A program made the translations under genes and the position numbers. Below, piece by piece: positions 28,891 through 37,790 of a DNA stretch of 64,000 nucleotides (its first letter is position 1; each line of letters begins with the position of its first letter). The notes beneath the pieces were generated by a model. That model made no database searches. It worked only from the letters and a program-made list of their open reading frames with translations, and was not told the origin of the DNA. The DNA is from an uncultured Prevotellaceae bacterium (GTDB lineage: Bacteria; Bacteroidota; Bacteroidia; Bacteroidales; Bacteroidaceae), in contig ONLL01000016.1 in the NCBI GenBank assembly GCA_900318685.1, positions 1 through 64,000 on the forward strand, read 5' to 3'.

Positions 28891-29003
28891 ATACCTCACT
28901 AAATTGCTTGAAACACCTGTAAACAAAGGGGATTTGACAAGTGAGGTATGTCCATTTAACCTCACTTATACCTCACTTATACCTCACTTGTAACCTCACT
29001 TTG
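28891..29003. repeat. 11-bp direct repeats with an inverted copy
   Basis: ACCTCACTTAT occurs at 28959 and 28970, with variants at 28981 and 28993. ATACCTCACT (28891-28900) is matched by its inverse AGTGAGGTAT (28940-28949), giving a 10-bp stem with a 39-base loop. The direct copies overlap the end of ribD and encode its last residues. The hairpin would lie in the ribD 3' region and could help end that transcript. 28780-28890 holds no gene. Confidence 0.75.
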
Positions 29004-29948
29004 GCAATGGTTAGCGAGACGGACGATGGTGTTGCTGCCATACTGCAGGCTACTCACCACACGTGCTGTAGCAGGCAGTTGAGGTGCCCTTGTGCCACCA
29101 TCAACGGTCAGCTGCAGATTGGTCTCCACACGGATTTCATCCCAAAGCCCCTGAACAAGGAATGACTCCAGTGTGCGACGTCCTCCTTCGACGATAAGCG
29201 ACTGGATGTTGTGATGATAAAGACTCTCAAGGTTCAGGGGATGCTGACGGTCCACAACCAGACGACTGGGATCGGCTCCCACCCAGTGACGCACAGTCAG
29301 CTGCGGATGTTCACGTTCGTCAGTAACACGTCCCACGAGGATGGCATCCTCTTCAGCACGAAGCTTATGGGCGAGCATCTGTGTGAAGTCACTGGAGATG
29401 TGCAGCGGACGATGGTTGTCATCGATGAAGCCGTTGGCCGTCTGTGCCCATTTCAGGATGATATAGGGACGATGAAGACGATGGAAGGTAAAGAACCTGC
29501 GGTTCAGCGCTCTGCACTCCTCTTCCAGCACCCCTACCTTCACGTCGATGCCGGCATCGCGCAACTTCTGCACTCCCCGGCCCCTCACCTCAGCAAACTC
29601 ATCGATACATCCCACGACAACACGGCGGATGCCCTTCTTGATGATTAAATCGGCACAGGGAGGCGTCTTGTCATAATGGGAGCAGGGCTCGAGCGATACA
29701 TACATCGTCGACTCAGCAAGCAGCTGCTCATCCTCAGGACGCACTGCTGCAAAGGCATTCACTTCGGCGTGAGCCTCACCACAACGGACATGATAGCCTT
29801 CACCGATGATGCGAGCCTCATTCTGCCCCCCACCAATGGAGGGAGCGACAATTACCGCTCCCACCATTGGGTTGGGCTTAGCGTTCTGCCTGCCATTCCT
29901 GGCAAGCTGAAGGCAGCGCCACATGTATTTCTCGTCGGCCTCCTGCAT
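28977..29948 (-). CDS. ribD: Bifunctional riboflavin biosynthesis deaminase/reductase
   Basis: This 323-residue enzyme carries out the second and third steps of riboflavin synthesis. The N-terminal deaminase has the zinc motif HAEVNAF and PCSHYDKTPPCAD; NPMVGAV precedes it. The C-terminal reductase begins near residue 150 (RPYIILKWAQTANGFI) and has LIVEGG-type nucleotide binding. The C-terminal tail CQSEVTSEV is encoded by 11-bp repeats, so the natural end may have been replaced or extended. It lies 23 bases after the inositol-phosphate synthase gene on the same strand. Confidence 0.95.
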   Translation of the reverse strand: MQEADEKYMWRCLQLARNGRQNAKPNPMVGAVIVAPSIGGGQNEARIIGEGYHVRCGEAHAEVNAFAAVRPEDEQLLAESTMYVSLEPCSHYDKTPPCADLIIKKGIRRVVVGCIDEFAEVRGRGVQKLRDAGIDVKVGVLEEECRALNRRFFTFHRLHRPYIILKWAQTANGFIDDNHRPLHISSDFTQMLAHKLRAEEDAILVGRVTDEREHPQLTVRHWVGADPSRLVVDRQHPLNLESLYHHNIQSLIVEGGRRTLESFLVQGLWDEIRVETNLQLTVDGGTRAPQLPATARVVSSLQYGSNTIVRLANHCQSEVTSEV

Positions 29949-29971
29949 AAAGTCCTATTCGCAGGCAGTGA

Positions 29972-31279
29972 CTAATCGATTTCCTCGTCTGCCTCGTAGC
30001 CACCCATCTCACGGATGGCATTCTTCAGCATGGTATGCTGGCGATAGAGGTGGTTGACGGCTTCCTCGCCCACGGTATAGTTGTGCATAGGACTCTTGAG
30101 GAAGAAGCTGAGGAAGCGCTGTGTGCCCCAGCGTCCTGCACGTGCAGCAAGGTCGATGAGCAGGCACAGGTCGAGACATACAGGTGCAGCCAGGATGCTG
30201 TCGCGGCAGAGGAAGTTGATCTTGATCTGCATGGGATAGCCCATCCATCCACGTATGTCGATGTTGTCCCACGACTCCTTGTTGTCATTACGAGGAGGAT
30301 AGTAGTTGATGCGCACCTTGTGATAGTAGTCGCTATAGAGGTCGGGCTGTTCGTCAGCCTTGAGAATGGTCTCAAGGGTAGAGAGCTTCGACACTTCTTT
30401 CGTATGGAAGTTGGCAGGCTCGTCAAGCACCAATCCATCACGATTGCCCAGGATGTTGGTGGAGAACCATCCCTCCAGCCCCAGACAGCGTGTGCCAATG
30501 ATAGGTGCAAAACCACTCTTAACCAGCGTCTGACCAGTCTTGAAGTCCTTGCCGGCGATAGGCATTTGGGTCTTCTCGGCCAGTTCCCACATAGCAGGAA
30601 TATCGACGGTGGTGTTAGGTGCACCCATGACGAACGGGCATCCCTCAACCAAAGCAGCATAGGCGTAGCACATCGAAGGAGCGATATGGGCACGGTCATC
30701 AGCCTTCATAGCCTCCTCGAGGGCTGCAAGCGTGTAGTGCACCTGCTCATCGACGGGCACATAGATCTCAGTAGAGGCAGCCCAGAGCACCACGACACGG
30801 TCGCACTGCTTCTCCTCACGGAAGCTGCGGATATCTTCACGCAGGGCCTCAACCATCTCCCAGCGGGTCTTGCAGTCCTTCACATTGTCACCGTCCAGAC
30901 GCTTGGCATAGTTCTTGTCGAAGGCAGCCTTCATAGGCACAATCTGTTCCAGCTCGTCGCGTACCGGGTCGATGTCCTCACGCTTCAGCACTTCAGCATA
31001 GACAGCCGACTGATAGGCATTCTGAGGATAGACATCCCAGCAGCCGAATACGATATCGTCGAGCTTAGCCAGTGGCACAATCTCGCTATACTTCAGATAC
31101 TTCTTGGCATCGCCTTTACCCACACGTACTTTGTCGTACTGGGTCATGGCTCCAACAGGCTTTGTCAGTCCCTTACGAGTCATCAGCACACCCGTCATGA
31201 ATGTAGTGGCCACTGCGCCGTTTCCGACGATTAAGATTCCCAACTTGCCGTTTGCCGGCTTAACAACTGATTGTTCCAT
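29972..31279 (-). CDS. Inositol-3-phosphate synthase
   Basis: This 435-residue NAD-dependent enzyme turns glucose 6-phosphate into inositol 3-phosphate. The Rossmann start is LGILIVGNGAVATTFMTGVL. Family blocks are visible: DIVFGCWDVYPQNAY, VVVLWAASTEIY, GAPNTTVDIPA, GKDFKTGQTLVKSGFAP, LGLEGWFSTNILGNRDG and the active-site SAVYAEV and GYPMQIKINFLCRDSILAAP segments. In some Bacteroidales this enzyme feeds inositol phospholipid and sphingolipid synthesis. None of the expected partners (phosphatidylinositol-phosphate synthase, phosphatase) is next to it here; the neighbour is ribD. Confidence 0.95.
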   Translation of the reverse strand: MEQSVVKPANGKLGILIVGNGAVATTFMTGVLMTRKGLTKPVGAMTQYDKVRVGKGDAKKYLKYSEIVPLAKLDDIVFGCWDVYPQNAYQSAVYAEVLKREDIDPVRDELEQIVPMKAAFDKNYAKRLDGDNVKDCKTRWEMVEALREDIRSFREEKQCDRVVVLWAASTEIYVPVDEQVHYTLAALEEAMKADDRAHIAPSMCYAYAALVEGCPFVMGAPNTTVDIPAMWELAEKTQMPIAGKDFKTGQTLVKSGFAPIIGTRCLGLEGWFSTNILGNRDGLVLDEPANFHTKEVSKLSTLETILKADEQPDLYSDYYHKVRINYYPPRNDNKESWDNIDIRGWMGYPMQIKINFLCRDSILAAPVCLDLCLLIDLAARAGRWGTQRFLSFFLKSPMHNYTVGEEAVNHLYRQHTMLKNAIREMGGYEADEEID

Positions 31280-31334
31280 TGATATTGATTGTTTAATGAT
31301 TTGCTATTTAGCCATTGAGTTCACATATGTCTTG

Positions 31335-31342
31335 CAAAATTA
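31335..31342 (-). promoter_or_regulatory. -7 promoter element for inositol-3-phosphate synthase
   Basis: TAATTTTG on the minus strand, 56 bases before the ATG at 31279, matches TAnnTTTG. No clear TTTG box is at the standard distance. It is divergent from the prmC promoter 107 bases away. Confidence 0.5.
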
Positions 31343-31448
31343 AACAAAATAACGCAAAACTCGTTATTCTTTTAAGGGTTTTTATACCTTCCAAACAAAT
31401 TTAAGATAAATAATGTGCTATTTCTTATATTTTTCGGAAATAAATGCG

Positions 31449-31456
31449 TAATTTTG
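31449..31456 (+). promoter_or_regulatory. -7 promoter element for prmC
   Basis: TAATTTTG fits TAnnTTTG and ends only 8 bases before the prmC ATG at 31465. The predicted transcription start is therefore at or within a few bases of the start codon, which suggests a leaderless mRNA. Confidence 0.55.
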
Positions 31457-31464
31457 CAAATGCT

Positions 31465-32298
31465 ATGACATACGAAGATTTGTGGAAGCCATTAGAAGAG
31501 CAGTACGGAGCAAGTGAGGCGAAAGCTATTGCAAGGCTGGTGCTGGAGCAGCGATTCCATTTGTCGCTGGCCGACATCTTGTGCGGCAAGATGGCTCTCC
31601 TGTCCGACAGCGACATGCAATGGCTGCTGGCAGCAGCAGCTCGTCTACAGCAAGGCGAGCCTGTGCAATACGTACTGGGCGAGGTCTTGTTCTGTGGGCG
31701 TAGGTTCCATGTAGAGCCAGGCGTGCTCATCCCTAGACCTGAGACAGAGGATCTGTGCCGGTGGATTACAGAGTGCGAGCCTTCAGCACGCTCCATCCTC
31801 GACATCGGCACGGGCAGTGGATGCATCGCCTGTACGCTGGCTGCTGAGTTGCCCGCAGCTGAAGTCACGGCATGGGACATCAGCACAGAAGCGCTCAGCA
31901 TTGCTCAGGAAAACGCCAAACGTACCCACGTTCATGTGTCTTTCGAGCGGCAGGACGTTCTACATATGCCGGCATCGGACACTCTTCAACAGTTCGACGT
32001 CATCGTCAGCAATCCCCCTTATGTCTGCATGAAAGAGCGAGAGACAATGGACGCTCATGTGCTGGACTATGAGCCACACGTGGCTCTTTTCGTTCCTGAC
32101 GACGACCCGCTGCTCTTCTATCGCAGCATCGCCCTCTATGCAGCATCGGCACTGAATCCTACAGGTGCCCTCTACTTCGAGATCAACCCGCTATATGCAA
32201 CTGAACTGAAAACGATGCTTCAGGATGCCGGGTTCAGAGATATCATCATCAGGAAAGACTTCCTCGACAAACAACGATTCATCAGAGCATGCAAGTAA
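31465..32298 (+). CDS. prmC: Release-factor glutamine methyltransferase
   Basis: This 277-residue SAM enzyme methylates the GGQ glutamine of release factors RF1 and RF2. A helical N-terminal domain precedes LIPRPETEDL, the SAM-binding ILDIGTGSGCIA and the catalytic VSNPPYV. I start at 31465 (MTYEDLWKP) because an upstream in-frame ATG at 31444 would place the promoter inside the gene. The stop overlaps recX by 10 bases. Confidence 0.95.
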   Translation: MTYEDLWKPLEEQYGASEAKAIARLVLEQRFHLSLADILCGKMALLSDSDMQWLLAAAARLQQGEPVQYVLGEVLFCGRRFHVEPGVLIPRPETEDLCRWITECEPSARSILDIGTGSGCIACTLAAELPAAEVTAWDISTEALSIAQENAKRTHVHVSFERQDVLHMPASDTLQQFDVIVSNPPYVCMKERETMDAHVLDYEPHVALFVPDDDPLLFYRSIALYAASALNPTGALYFEINPLYATELKTMLQDAGFRDIIIRKDFLDKQRFIRACK

Positions 32299-32777
32299 AG
32301 AAAGAGATGACAGGCCAGCAGGCCTACTCCAAGCTGACGGCACTGTGTGCCCGTAGTGAGCACTGCCAGCACGAGATGCTGGAGAAGATGCGTCAGTGGG
32401 GTGTCAGCAAAGAAGAGCAGGCACAAGTGATGCAGCGGCTCGTCAGCGAGCGATATGTCGACGACGAGCGCTATGCACGTGCCTTCGTCAACGATAAGGT
32501 GCGCTACAACAAGTGGGGACGGCGAAAGGTGGAAGAGGCCCTATGGCTGAAGCATATCGACAAGGAAATCAGCAAGCGGGTGCTCGACGAGGTGGATGAC
32601 AATGAATACCTCAATGTCCTCAAGCCCCTGTTGAAGCAGAAACGCAAAACAATCAGTGCCAAAAGCGATTACGAACTGAGGATGAAGCTTATCCGCTTTG
32701 CCCTGGGCCGAGGGTTCACCATCGACATCATCAAGCAATGCATAGAGGTAGAGGATGAAGACGAGTTTCTGGACTAA
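32289..32777 (+). CDS. recX: RecX family regulatory protein
   Basis: This 162-residue all-helical protein controls RecA filaments. Three tandem three-helix repeats are recognisable: CARSEHCQHEM with YVDDERYARAFV, WGRRKVEEALWLKHID, and a C-terminal LIRFALGRGF. It overlaps prmC at its start and comF at its end (23 bases), so the three are one translationally coupled unit. No recA is in the window. Confidence 0.9.
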   Translation: MQVKKEMTGQQAYSKLTALCARSEHCQHEMLEKMRQWGVSKEEQAQVMQRLVSERYVDDERYARAFVNDKVRYNKWGRRKVEEALWLKHIDKEISKRVLDEVDDNEYLNVLKPLLKQKRKTISAKSDYELRMKLIRFALGRGFTIDIIKQCIEVEDEDEFLD

Positions 32778-33453
32778 ACTGTTCGATGTCATATCACCAC
32801 GCTCCTGTGCCATCTGTGGTCGTCGACTTTCTCCCAACGAGCAGGTGCTGTGTGCTGTCTGTCATCTTCATCTGCCGGCTACAGGCTACGAACGCAAGCC
32901 TCTCGACAATCCTCTGGCACGTCTCTTCTGGGGAATCATGCCTGTCGAGCGTGCTGCTGCGCTGTTCTTCTATGAACCCAAGAGTGAGATCAGCCAGCTC
33001 ATCTTCGACATGAAATACCGCTCACGTCCTGAGGTAGGTGAGGCGATGGGCGAACTGACAGCCCTTAAGTTTGCTGCAAAAGGGTTCTTCGAAGGCATCG
33101 ATGCCATTGTTCCCATGCCCATCACTCGTCTCCGGCAATGGAAGCGGGGCTACAACCAAAGTATGATGATAGCCCGAGGGGTGAGCAATATCACTGGCCT
33201 GCCTATATATAATAATGTGGTAAAGAGGACGAGGTTTTCGGAAAGTCAGACGAAGAAGAGCGCGTTGGACAGGCTACGCAATGTCGACGGGGTATTCCAC
33301 CTCACTGATGCCCAGCGCATAGCCGACAAGCACATCCTCCTCATCGATGACATCATCACCACAGGAGCCACCGTCAGTGCCTGCGGACGTGAGCTGGCGA
33401 AAGCTCATGGGGTGAGCATCAGCATCCTGTCACTGGGCATGACCAAATCATAG
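32755..33453 (+). CDS. ComF family phosphoribosyltransferase-like protein
   Basis: This 232-residue protein has two CxxC pairs near its start (CAICG and CAVC), a zinc site typical of ComF, then a type I phosphoribosyltransferase fold with the PRPP loop HILLIDDIITTGAT near residue 195. RGYNQSMMIARG is a ComF hallmark. ComF works in DNA uptake in competent bacteria; in non-competent species its role is unclear. It overlaps recX by 23 bases. Confidence 0.92.
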   Translation: MKTSFWTKLFDVISPRSCAICGRRLSPNEQVLCAVCHLHLPATGYERKPLDNPLARLFWGIMPVERAAALFFYEPKSEISQLIFDMKYRSRPEVGEAMGELTALKFAAKGFFEGIDAIVPMPITRLRQWKRGYNQSMMIARGVSNITGLPIYNNVVKRTRFSESQTKKSALDRLRNVDGVFHLTDAQRIADKHILLIDDIITTGATVSACGRELAKAHGVSISILSLGMTKS

Positions 33454-33460
33454 CATCATG

Positions 33461-35299
33461 TCAGCGCAGGAGCACTTTCCTGTTGCCTATAAGAAAGAGC
33501 CCATGCTGGGGATAGGGTTGCCTGTAGCCTTGTATGGTATAAGCCATGCCGTCGTCGGCCATTGCCGGACGAAGAAGCGAGGGCACTGATGCCTGACTCT
33601 CATCATCACCCATACCAGTAGGAGCCTGATCATAGCTGCTGATACAGATACGGTCGAGGCGTGCACCATTCTCACGGCTAGCTATCGACAGGCTGTGCTT
33701 GCCTGGGGAGAGCATGAAAACGGGCTTATCGCCATCATCGACGAACGTAGCCAGGTCAAGCCATTGCCACTGCCCGTTGGTCATGATGCCATTGACGCGC
33801 GAATAGCCCTGATTGTCAACCTTGACATAGTAGGAATCATCGTCATACGACGGACAGTTGACACGGGCATAGAGATAGTAGCGTGCCTGCTGGGTGGTGG
33901 TGAACTCTGTCTGAAGGAAGCATTTGGGGTCTGAAGGCAGTGAGGTGTTGTTGACGACACTTTCCAGGTACTTGCCGCCAGAGGCCTCATTGCTCTCAAC
34001 CACCTTGAAAGCCGTACCCACAGTCTTGTCGATCATGTCCTCAGCCTCTATCCACACCTGCTCCGTCCCTGCCTTAGGGTCAACATAGGGCGGATTGTCT
34101 GTCCTGACAAACATGTTCACATCGATGCTCTGCCCCATGTCCAGATAGCCCTGGGCATTGGGATGCAGCCAGTCGTTCTGATAGAGATATTGGCTCTGCA
34201 AGGCTATTGTGTCAGCAGGATCACGCATGATCTTGTCAAAGTCTATCACACCATCGACCACGCCTCCAGTACGGATCCAGTTGTTCAGCATCCTTCGTCC
34301 TGCCTCATGGTCGGCAGAATAATAGCCGTTGCCCTTGAAAGGTGTGATCGTAGCGCCATAGACCCAGATGCCCAGACGATGTGCCTCGTTGACCATATTC
34401 TTGTAAGCAGCGATGATATTGGACGCTGTCTGCTCACCATTCCTGGCCGAGCCAAGGTCGTTGACTCCCTCGAAGAGGATGATGTACTTCACACCCGCCT
34501 GCTGCAGGCAGTCGCGGTTGAAACGATTGACAGCCGTAGGACCTAGGCCTCCTGCCAGCACACAGTTGCCTCCTATACCCATATTGAGCACGCCGACATC
34601 CTTTGTTGCTGCATTGTCGAGCAGGGAACGCGAGAAAATGTCAGCCCAGCGGTTCTGCTCGTTGGTGGTGCTGCCACGACCATCAGTGATGGAGTTACCC
34701 AGTATAGCCACGGCCCTTGCCCCATCACCAGCCATCACATCGATGCCGCTGATGGTATACCAATGCTCTGTGGTGACTGCCTGCGTGAAGTCACTGGTGT
34801 TGCCTGCTGCCAGGTAGGACGTAGTACGACTGCCTGGATGACCCGTCACATTGGTATTGCTGCATTGTCCGTAGTGAATGGTGATGGCCACGTTCTGACG
34901 AGGGCTTAGCGCAAAGGCGAAAGCATCCGACGTGACCATCTCTCCGGCAGCTATCGTCACGCTCTTCTTGCCTCCGAAGGTGACGACGGTCGTTGTCGAC
35001 TCATCAATGTCACTGCTGCTGCCACTGCTCAGCGCACGGGCTATCTCCACGCTTTGCACCTCGGTGCTGCCTGAGCTATATTCATTCGACAGCTTCAGGC
35101 GCAGCGTCTCGCCTCCTATCGACACCTGCACGATCTGCCGCAGGCTGTTTCCTGATAAACGAGGCTGGGGCGGAAGGTTGTTCTGCTCCACCAGCTGAGG
35201 CGCCGTACCCCATGTCCCTACCCACTTGTCAGCCTGCACCGACACTGATGCTGCCATCCATAATGTCACGGCAAAGAATGCCTTTACGCTTGCTTTCAT
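33461..35299 (-). CDS. Secreted SGNH hydrolase with a C-terminal carbohydrate-binding-like domain
   Basis: This is a 612-residue exported protein. ATG 35299 gives the signal peptide MKASVKAFFAVTLWMAASVS; the frame is open further up but would run into the promoter. A beta-domain (WVGTWGTAPQ, QIVQVSIGGETLRLKLSNEY) leads to the SGNH domain, where the usual GDS is replaced by ILGNSITDG. EGVNDLG is block III, and DWLHPNAQGY carries the catalytic Asp and His. From about residue 440 a CBM6-like domain follows (WIEAEDM). It is probably an esterase on plant polysaccharide. It interrupts the plus-strand comF-pyrE series and has its own divergent promoter. Confidence 0.88.
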   Translation of the reverse strand: MKASVKAFFAVTLWMAASVSVQADKWVGTWGTAPQLVEQNNLPPQPRLSGNSLRQIVQVSIGGETLRLKLSNEYSSGSTEVQSVEIARALSSGSSSDIDESTTTVVTFGGKKSVTIAAGEMVTSDAFAFALSPRQNVAITIHYGQCSNTNVTGHPGSRTTSYLAAGNTSDFTQAVTTEHWYTISGIDVMAGDGARAVAILGNSITDGRGSTTNEQNRWADIFSRSLLDNAATKDVGVLNMGIGGNCVLAGGLGPTAVNRFNRDCLQQAGVKYIILFEGVNDLGSARNGEQTASNIIAAYKNMVNEAHRLGIWVYGATITPFKGNGYYSADHEAGRRMLNNWIRTGGVVDGVIDFDKIMRDPADTIALQSQYLYQNDWLHPNAQGYLDMGQSIDVNMFVRTDNPPYVDPKAGTEQVWIEAEDMIDKTVGTAFKVVESNEASGGKYLESVVNNTSLPSDPKCFLQTEFTTTQQARYYLYARVNCPSYDDDSYYVKVDNQGYSRVNGIMTNGQWQWLDLATFVDDGDKPVFMLSPGKHSLSIASRENGARLDRICISSYDQAPTGMGDDESQASVPSLLRPAMADDGMAYTIQGYRQPYPQHGLFLIGNRKVLLR

Positions 35300-35346
35300 A
35301 ACTGTGTTCCTGTTTCTATTTGACGTGTAGATTGAAAAAACTGCGG

Positions 35347-35354
35347 CAAAGATA
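35347..35354 (-). promoter_or_regulatory. -7 promoter element for the SGNH hydrolase
   Basis: TATCTTTG on the minus strand, 48 bases before the ATG at 35299. It is 23 bases from the divergent pyrE -7 box at 35377, so the two promoters overlap in the DNA they need and may interfere. Confidence 0.5.
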
Positions 35355-35376
35355 CAACTTTTCATTGGATTTTTCG

Positions 35377-35384
35377 TACCTTTG
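35377..35384 (+). promoter_or_regulatory. -7 promoter element for pyrE
   Basis: TACCTTTG followed by CA, 18 bases before the pyrE ATG at 35403. The upstream TTTG box is not clear. Confidence 0.6.
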
Positions 35385-35402
35385 CACAAAATTTTTCATC
35401 AA

Positions 35403-36044
35403 ATGGACAACATCAAGAAAATCTTCGCACAGAAACTGCTCGAGGTGAAAGCTGTCAAGCTGCAACCTAACGAGCCCTTCACATGGGCCTCCGGATGGAA
35501 ATCGCCCATCTATACCGACAATCGCAAAACCCTGTCCTACCCCAGCCTGCGCTCGTTCGTAAAGCTGGAGCTCTGCCATCTCATCCAGGAGAACTTCCCC
35601 GAGGCTGAGGCAGTGGCTGGCGTGGCCACCGGAGCCATCGCTCAGGGAGCATTGGTAGCCGACCAGCTGGGTCTGCCTTTCAGCTATGTCCGTCCCAAAC
35701 CCAAGGATCATGGCATGGGCAACCAGATTGAAGGCGAGATAGCACAGGGAGCCAAAGTGGTCGTCGTCGAAGATCTCATCAGCACTGGCGGATCATCGCT
35801 GAAGGCCGTACAGGCCCTTCGTGACTATGGCGTTGAGGTCGTGGGCATGGTGGCATCATTCACCTACGGCTTTCCTGTCGCTGAGGAAGCCTTTCGTGAG
35901 GCCGGCGTTAGGCTTCTCACGCTGAGCGACTATGAGCATGTCGTAGCCGAGGCTGCCAAGACAGGGTACATCAAGGATAAAGACAAGCCTGTGCTGGCAG
36001 AATGGAGAAAGGCTCCCGGAGAGTGGAAAGGAGGTGCGCAATGA
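35403..36044 (+). CDS. pyrE: Orotate phosphoribosyltransferase
   Basis: This 213-residue enzyme joins orotate and PRPP to form OMP in pyrimidine synthesis. ATG 35403 (MDNIKKIFAQ) is chosen because it follows the promoter. Markers: TWASGWKSPIYTDNRK, the dimer loop YVRPKPKDHGMGNQIEG and the PRPP motif VVVVEDLISTGGSS. Its stop overlaps the next ATG by 4 bases, so pyrE, the SRPBCC gene and argH form an operon. Confidence 0.97.
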   Translation: MDNIKKIFAQKLLEVKAVKLQPNEPFTWASGWKSPIYTDNRKTLSYPSLRSFVKLELCHLIQENFPEAEAVAGVATGAIAQGALVADQLGLPFSYVRPKPKDHGMGNQIEGEIAQGAKVVVVEDLISTGGSSLKAVQALRDYGVEVVGMVASFTYGFPVAEEAFREAGVRLLTLSDYEHVVAEAAKTGYIKDKDKPVLAEWRKAPGEWKGGAQ

Positions 36045-36454
36045 GCAAATACGAGAGTAAGGTGAAGCAGGTTCCCTATCCGCAGCAGACGGTCTATCGT
36101 GCCATCAGCGACCTGAACAACCTGTCACGTATTCGTGACCGCGTCGATGACGACAAGATCAAGGAGTTCTCGTTCGACAGCGATACTGTAAGCATCACCG
36201 TGCCCCCTGTAGGACAGATCAGTCTGCGCATCATCGAGCGGGAGGAGCCTTCGTGCATCAAGTTCGAAACAGCGAAGTCACCCATGCCCTTCAACCTCTG
36301 GATACAGATCCTGCCTGTCGACGAGCTGACGTCGAAGCTGAAGGTCACGGTCAAGGCCGACATCCCCTTCATGCTTCAGGCCATGGTCAGCGGTCCTCTT
36401 CAGGAGGGTGTCGACAAGGTAGCTGAAGCACTGGCACAAATACATTACGAATAA
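36041..36454 (+). CDS. SRPBCC (START-like) family protein
   Basis: This 137-residue protein resembles small START/polyketide-cyclase-like helix-grip proteins: an N-terminal strand (ESKVKQVPYPQQTVYRAISD), a central sheet and a long C-terminal helix (GPLQEGVDKVAEALAQI). It starts inside the pyrE stop (ATGA) after a strong AAAGGAGG ribosome site, and argH follows one base after its stop. The ligand is unknown. Its fixed place between pyrE and argH suggests a housekeeping role. Confidence 0.8.
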   Translation: MSKYESKVKQVPYPQQTVYRAISDLNNLSRIRDRVDDDKIKEFSFDSDTVSITVPPVGQISLRIIEREEPSCIKFETAKSPMPFNLWIQILPVDELTSKLKVTVKADIPFMLQAMVSGPLQEGVDKVAEALAQIHYE

Positions 36455-36455
36455 G

Positions 36456-37790
36456 ATGAAACTCTGGGAAAAAGACTTCGAGATCAACAGTGAGATTGAG
36501 CGCTTCACCGTAGGTCGCGACCGTGAGATGGATCTCTTCCTGGCACCCTATGATGTGCTGGGATCCATGGCTCATATCACCATGCTCGAGAGCATCGGCC
36601 TCATAGGCAAGGACGAGCTGCCCGAGCTCTTGCGTGAGCTGCGTGCCATCTACGACCAGACGCAGCGAGGTGAGTTCGTCATTGAGGAAGGCATCGAGGA
36701 TGTTCACTCGCAGGTAGAGCTGATGCTGACCCGCCGACTGGGCGACATGGGCAAGAAGATTCACTCCGGACGCTCACGCAACGATCAGGTACTGGTCGAC
36801 CTGAAGCTTTTCACACGTCATCAGCTGCAGCTGGTGGCGGAGAGCGTGAAGGATCTCTTCGACCAGCTCATCGCCAAGAGCAATCAGTACAAGGATGTGC
36901 TCATGCCTGGCTACACCCATCTGCAGGTGGCCATGCCGTCAAGCTTCGGACTATGGTTCGGAGCCTATGCCGAGAGCCTATGCGACGACATGCTCTTCCT
37001 CCAGGCAGCCTATCGCATGACAAACCGCAACCCGCTGGGTTCAGCTGCTGGCTATGGATCGTCATTCCCGCTCAACCGTCAGATGACCACTGACCTGCTG
37101 GGCTTCGACTCGATGAACTATAACGTGGTCTATGCCCAGATGGGACGTGGCAAGATGGAGCGCAACGTGTCCTTCGCCCTGGCCTCTATCGCTGGCACAA
37201 TGGCAAAGCTGGCCTTCGACGCTTGTCTGTTCAACTCACAGAATTTCGGGTTCGTACGTCTGCCCAAGGAGTGCACCACAGGCTCAAGCATCATGCCTCA
37301 CAAGAAGAACCCCGACGTGTTCGAGCTCATACGTGCAAAGTCCAACAAGCTACAGGCACTGCCCCAGCAGGTGACGCTCATCATGAACAACCTGCCCTGC
37401 GGCTATTTCCGCGACCTGCAAATCATCAAAGAGGTGTTCCTGCCTGCATTCGGCGAGATACTCGACTGCCTGCGCATGACGGCTTATATCATCAACAAGA
37501 TTGAAGTCAACGACCATATCCTTGATGACCCGCGCTATGATCCGATGTTCTCTGTCGAAGAGGTCAACCGTCTGGCTACGCAGGGTATGCCTTTCCGTGA
37601 TGCCTACAAGAAGGTGGGGCTGGACATTGAGGCTGGACGTTTCTCTCCCGACAAGGATATCCATCACACGCATGAGGGATCGATAGGCAACCTCTGCAAC
37701 GATCGCATCTGCCTGCTCATGGATGGCATCCTCACACAGTTCGGCTTCGAACGGGTGGCAAAGGCCGAAAAGGAACTGCTCGATGTATAA
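36456..37790 (+). CDS. argH: Argininosuccinate lyase
   Basis: This 444-residue enzyme splits argininosuccinate to arginine and fumarate. Superfamily signatures: VHSQVELMLTRRLGDMGKKI, HSGRSRNDQV, PGYTHLQVAMPSSFG and the mobile loop GSSIMPHKKNPD. Length is near the usual 450-470. It is third in the pyrE operon and overlaps the next lipoprotein gene by 8 bases. Other arg genes are not in the window. Confidence 0.97.
   Translation: MKLWEKDFEINSEIERFTVGRDREMDLFLAPYDVLGSMAHITMLESIGLIGKDELPELLRELRAIYDQTQRGEFVIEEGIEDVHSQVELMLTRRLGDMGKKIHSGRSRNDQVLVDLKLFTRHQLQLVAESVKDLFDQLIAKSNQYKDVLMPGYTHLQVAMPSSFGLWFGAYAESLCDDMLFLQAAYRMTNRNPLGSAAGYGSSFPLNRQMTTDLLGFDSMNYNVVYAQMGRGKMERNVSFALASIAGTMAKLAFDACLFNSQNFGFVRLPKECTTGSSIMPHKKNPDVFELIRAKSNKLQALPQQVTLIMNNLPCGYFRDLQIIKEVFLPAFGEILDCLRMTAYIINKIEVNDHILDDPRYDPMFSVEEVNRLATQGMPFRDAYKKVGLDIEAGRFSPDKDIHHTHEGSIGNLCNDRICLLMDGILTQFGFERVAKAEKELLDV

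Noticed and set aside
30035-31234. 399-codon plus-strand frame opposite inositol-3-phosphate synthase
   Set aside because: Antisense shadow; the real gene has all family motifs.
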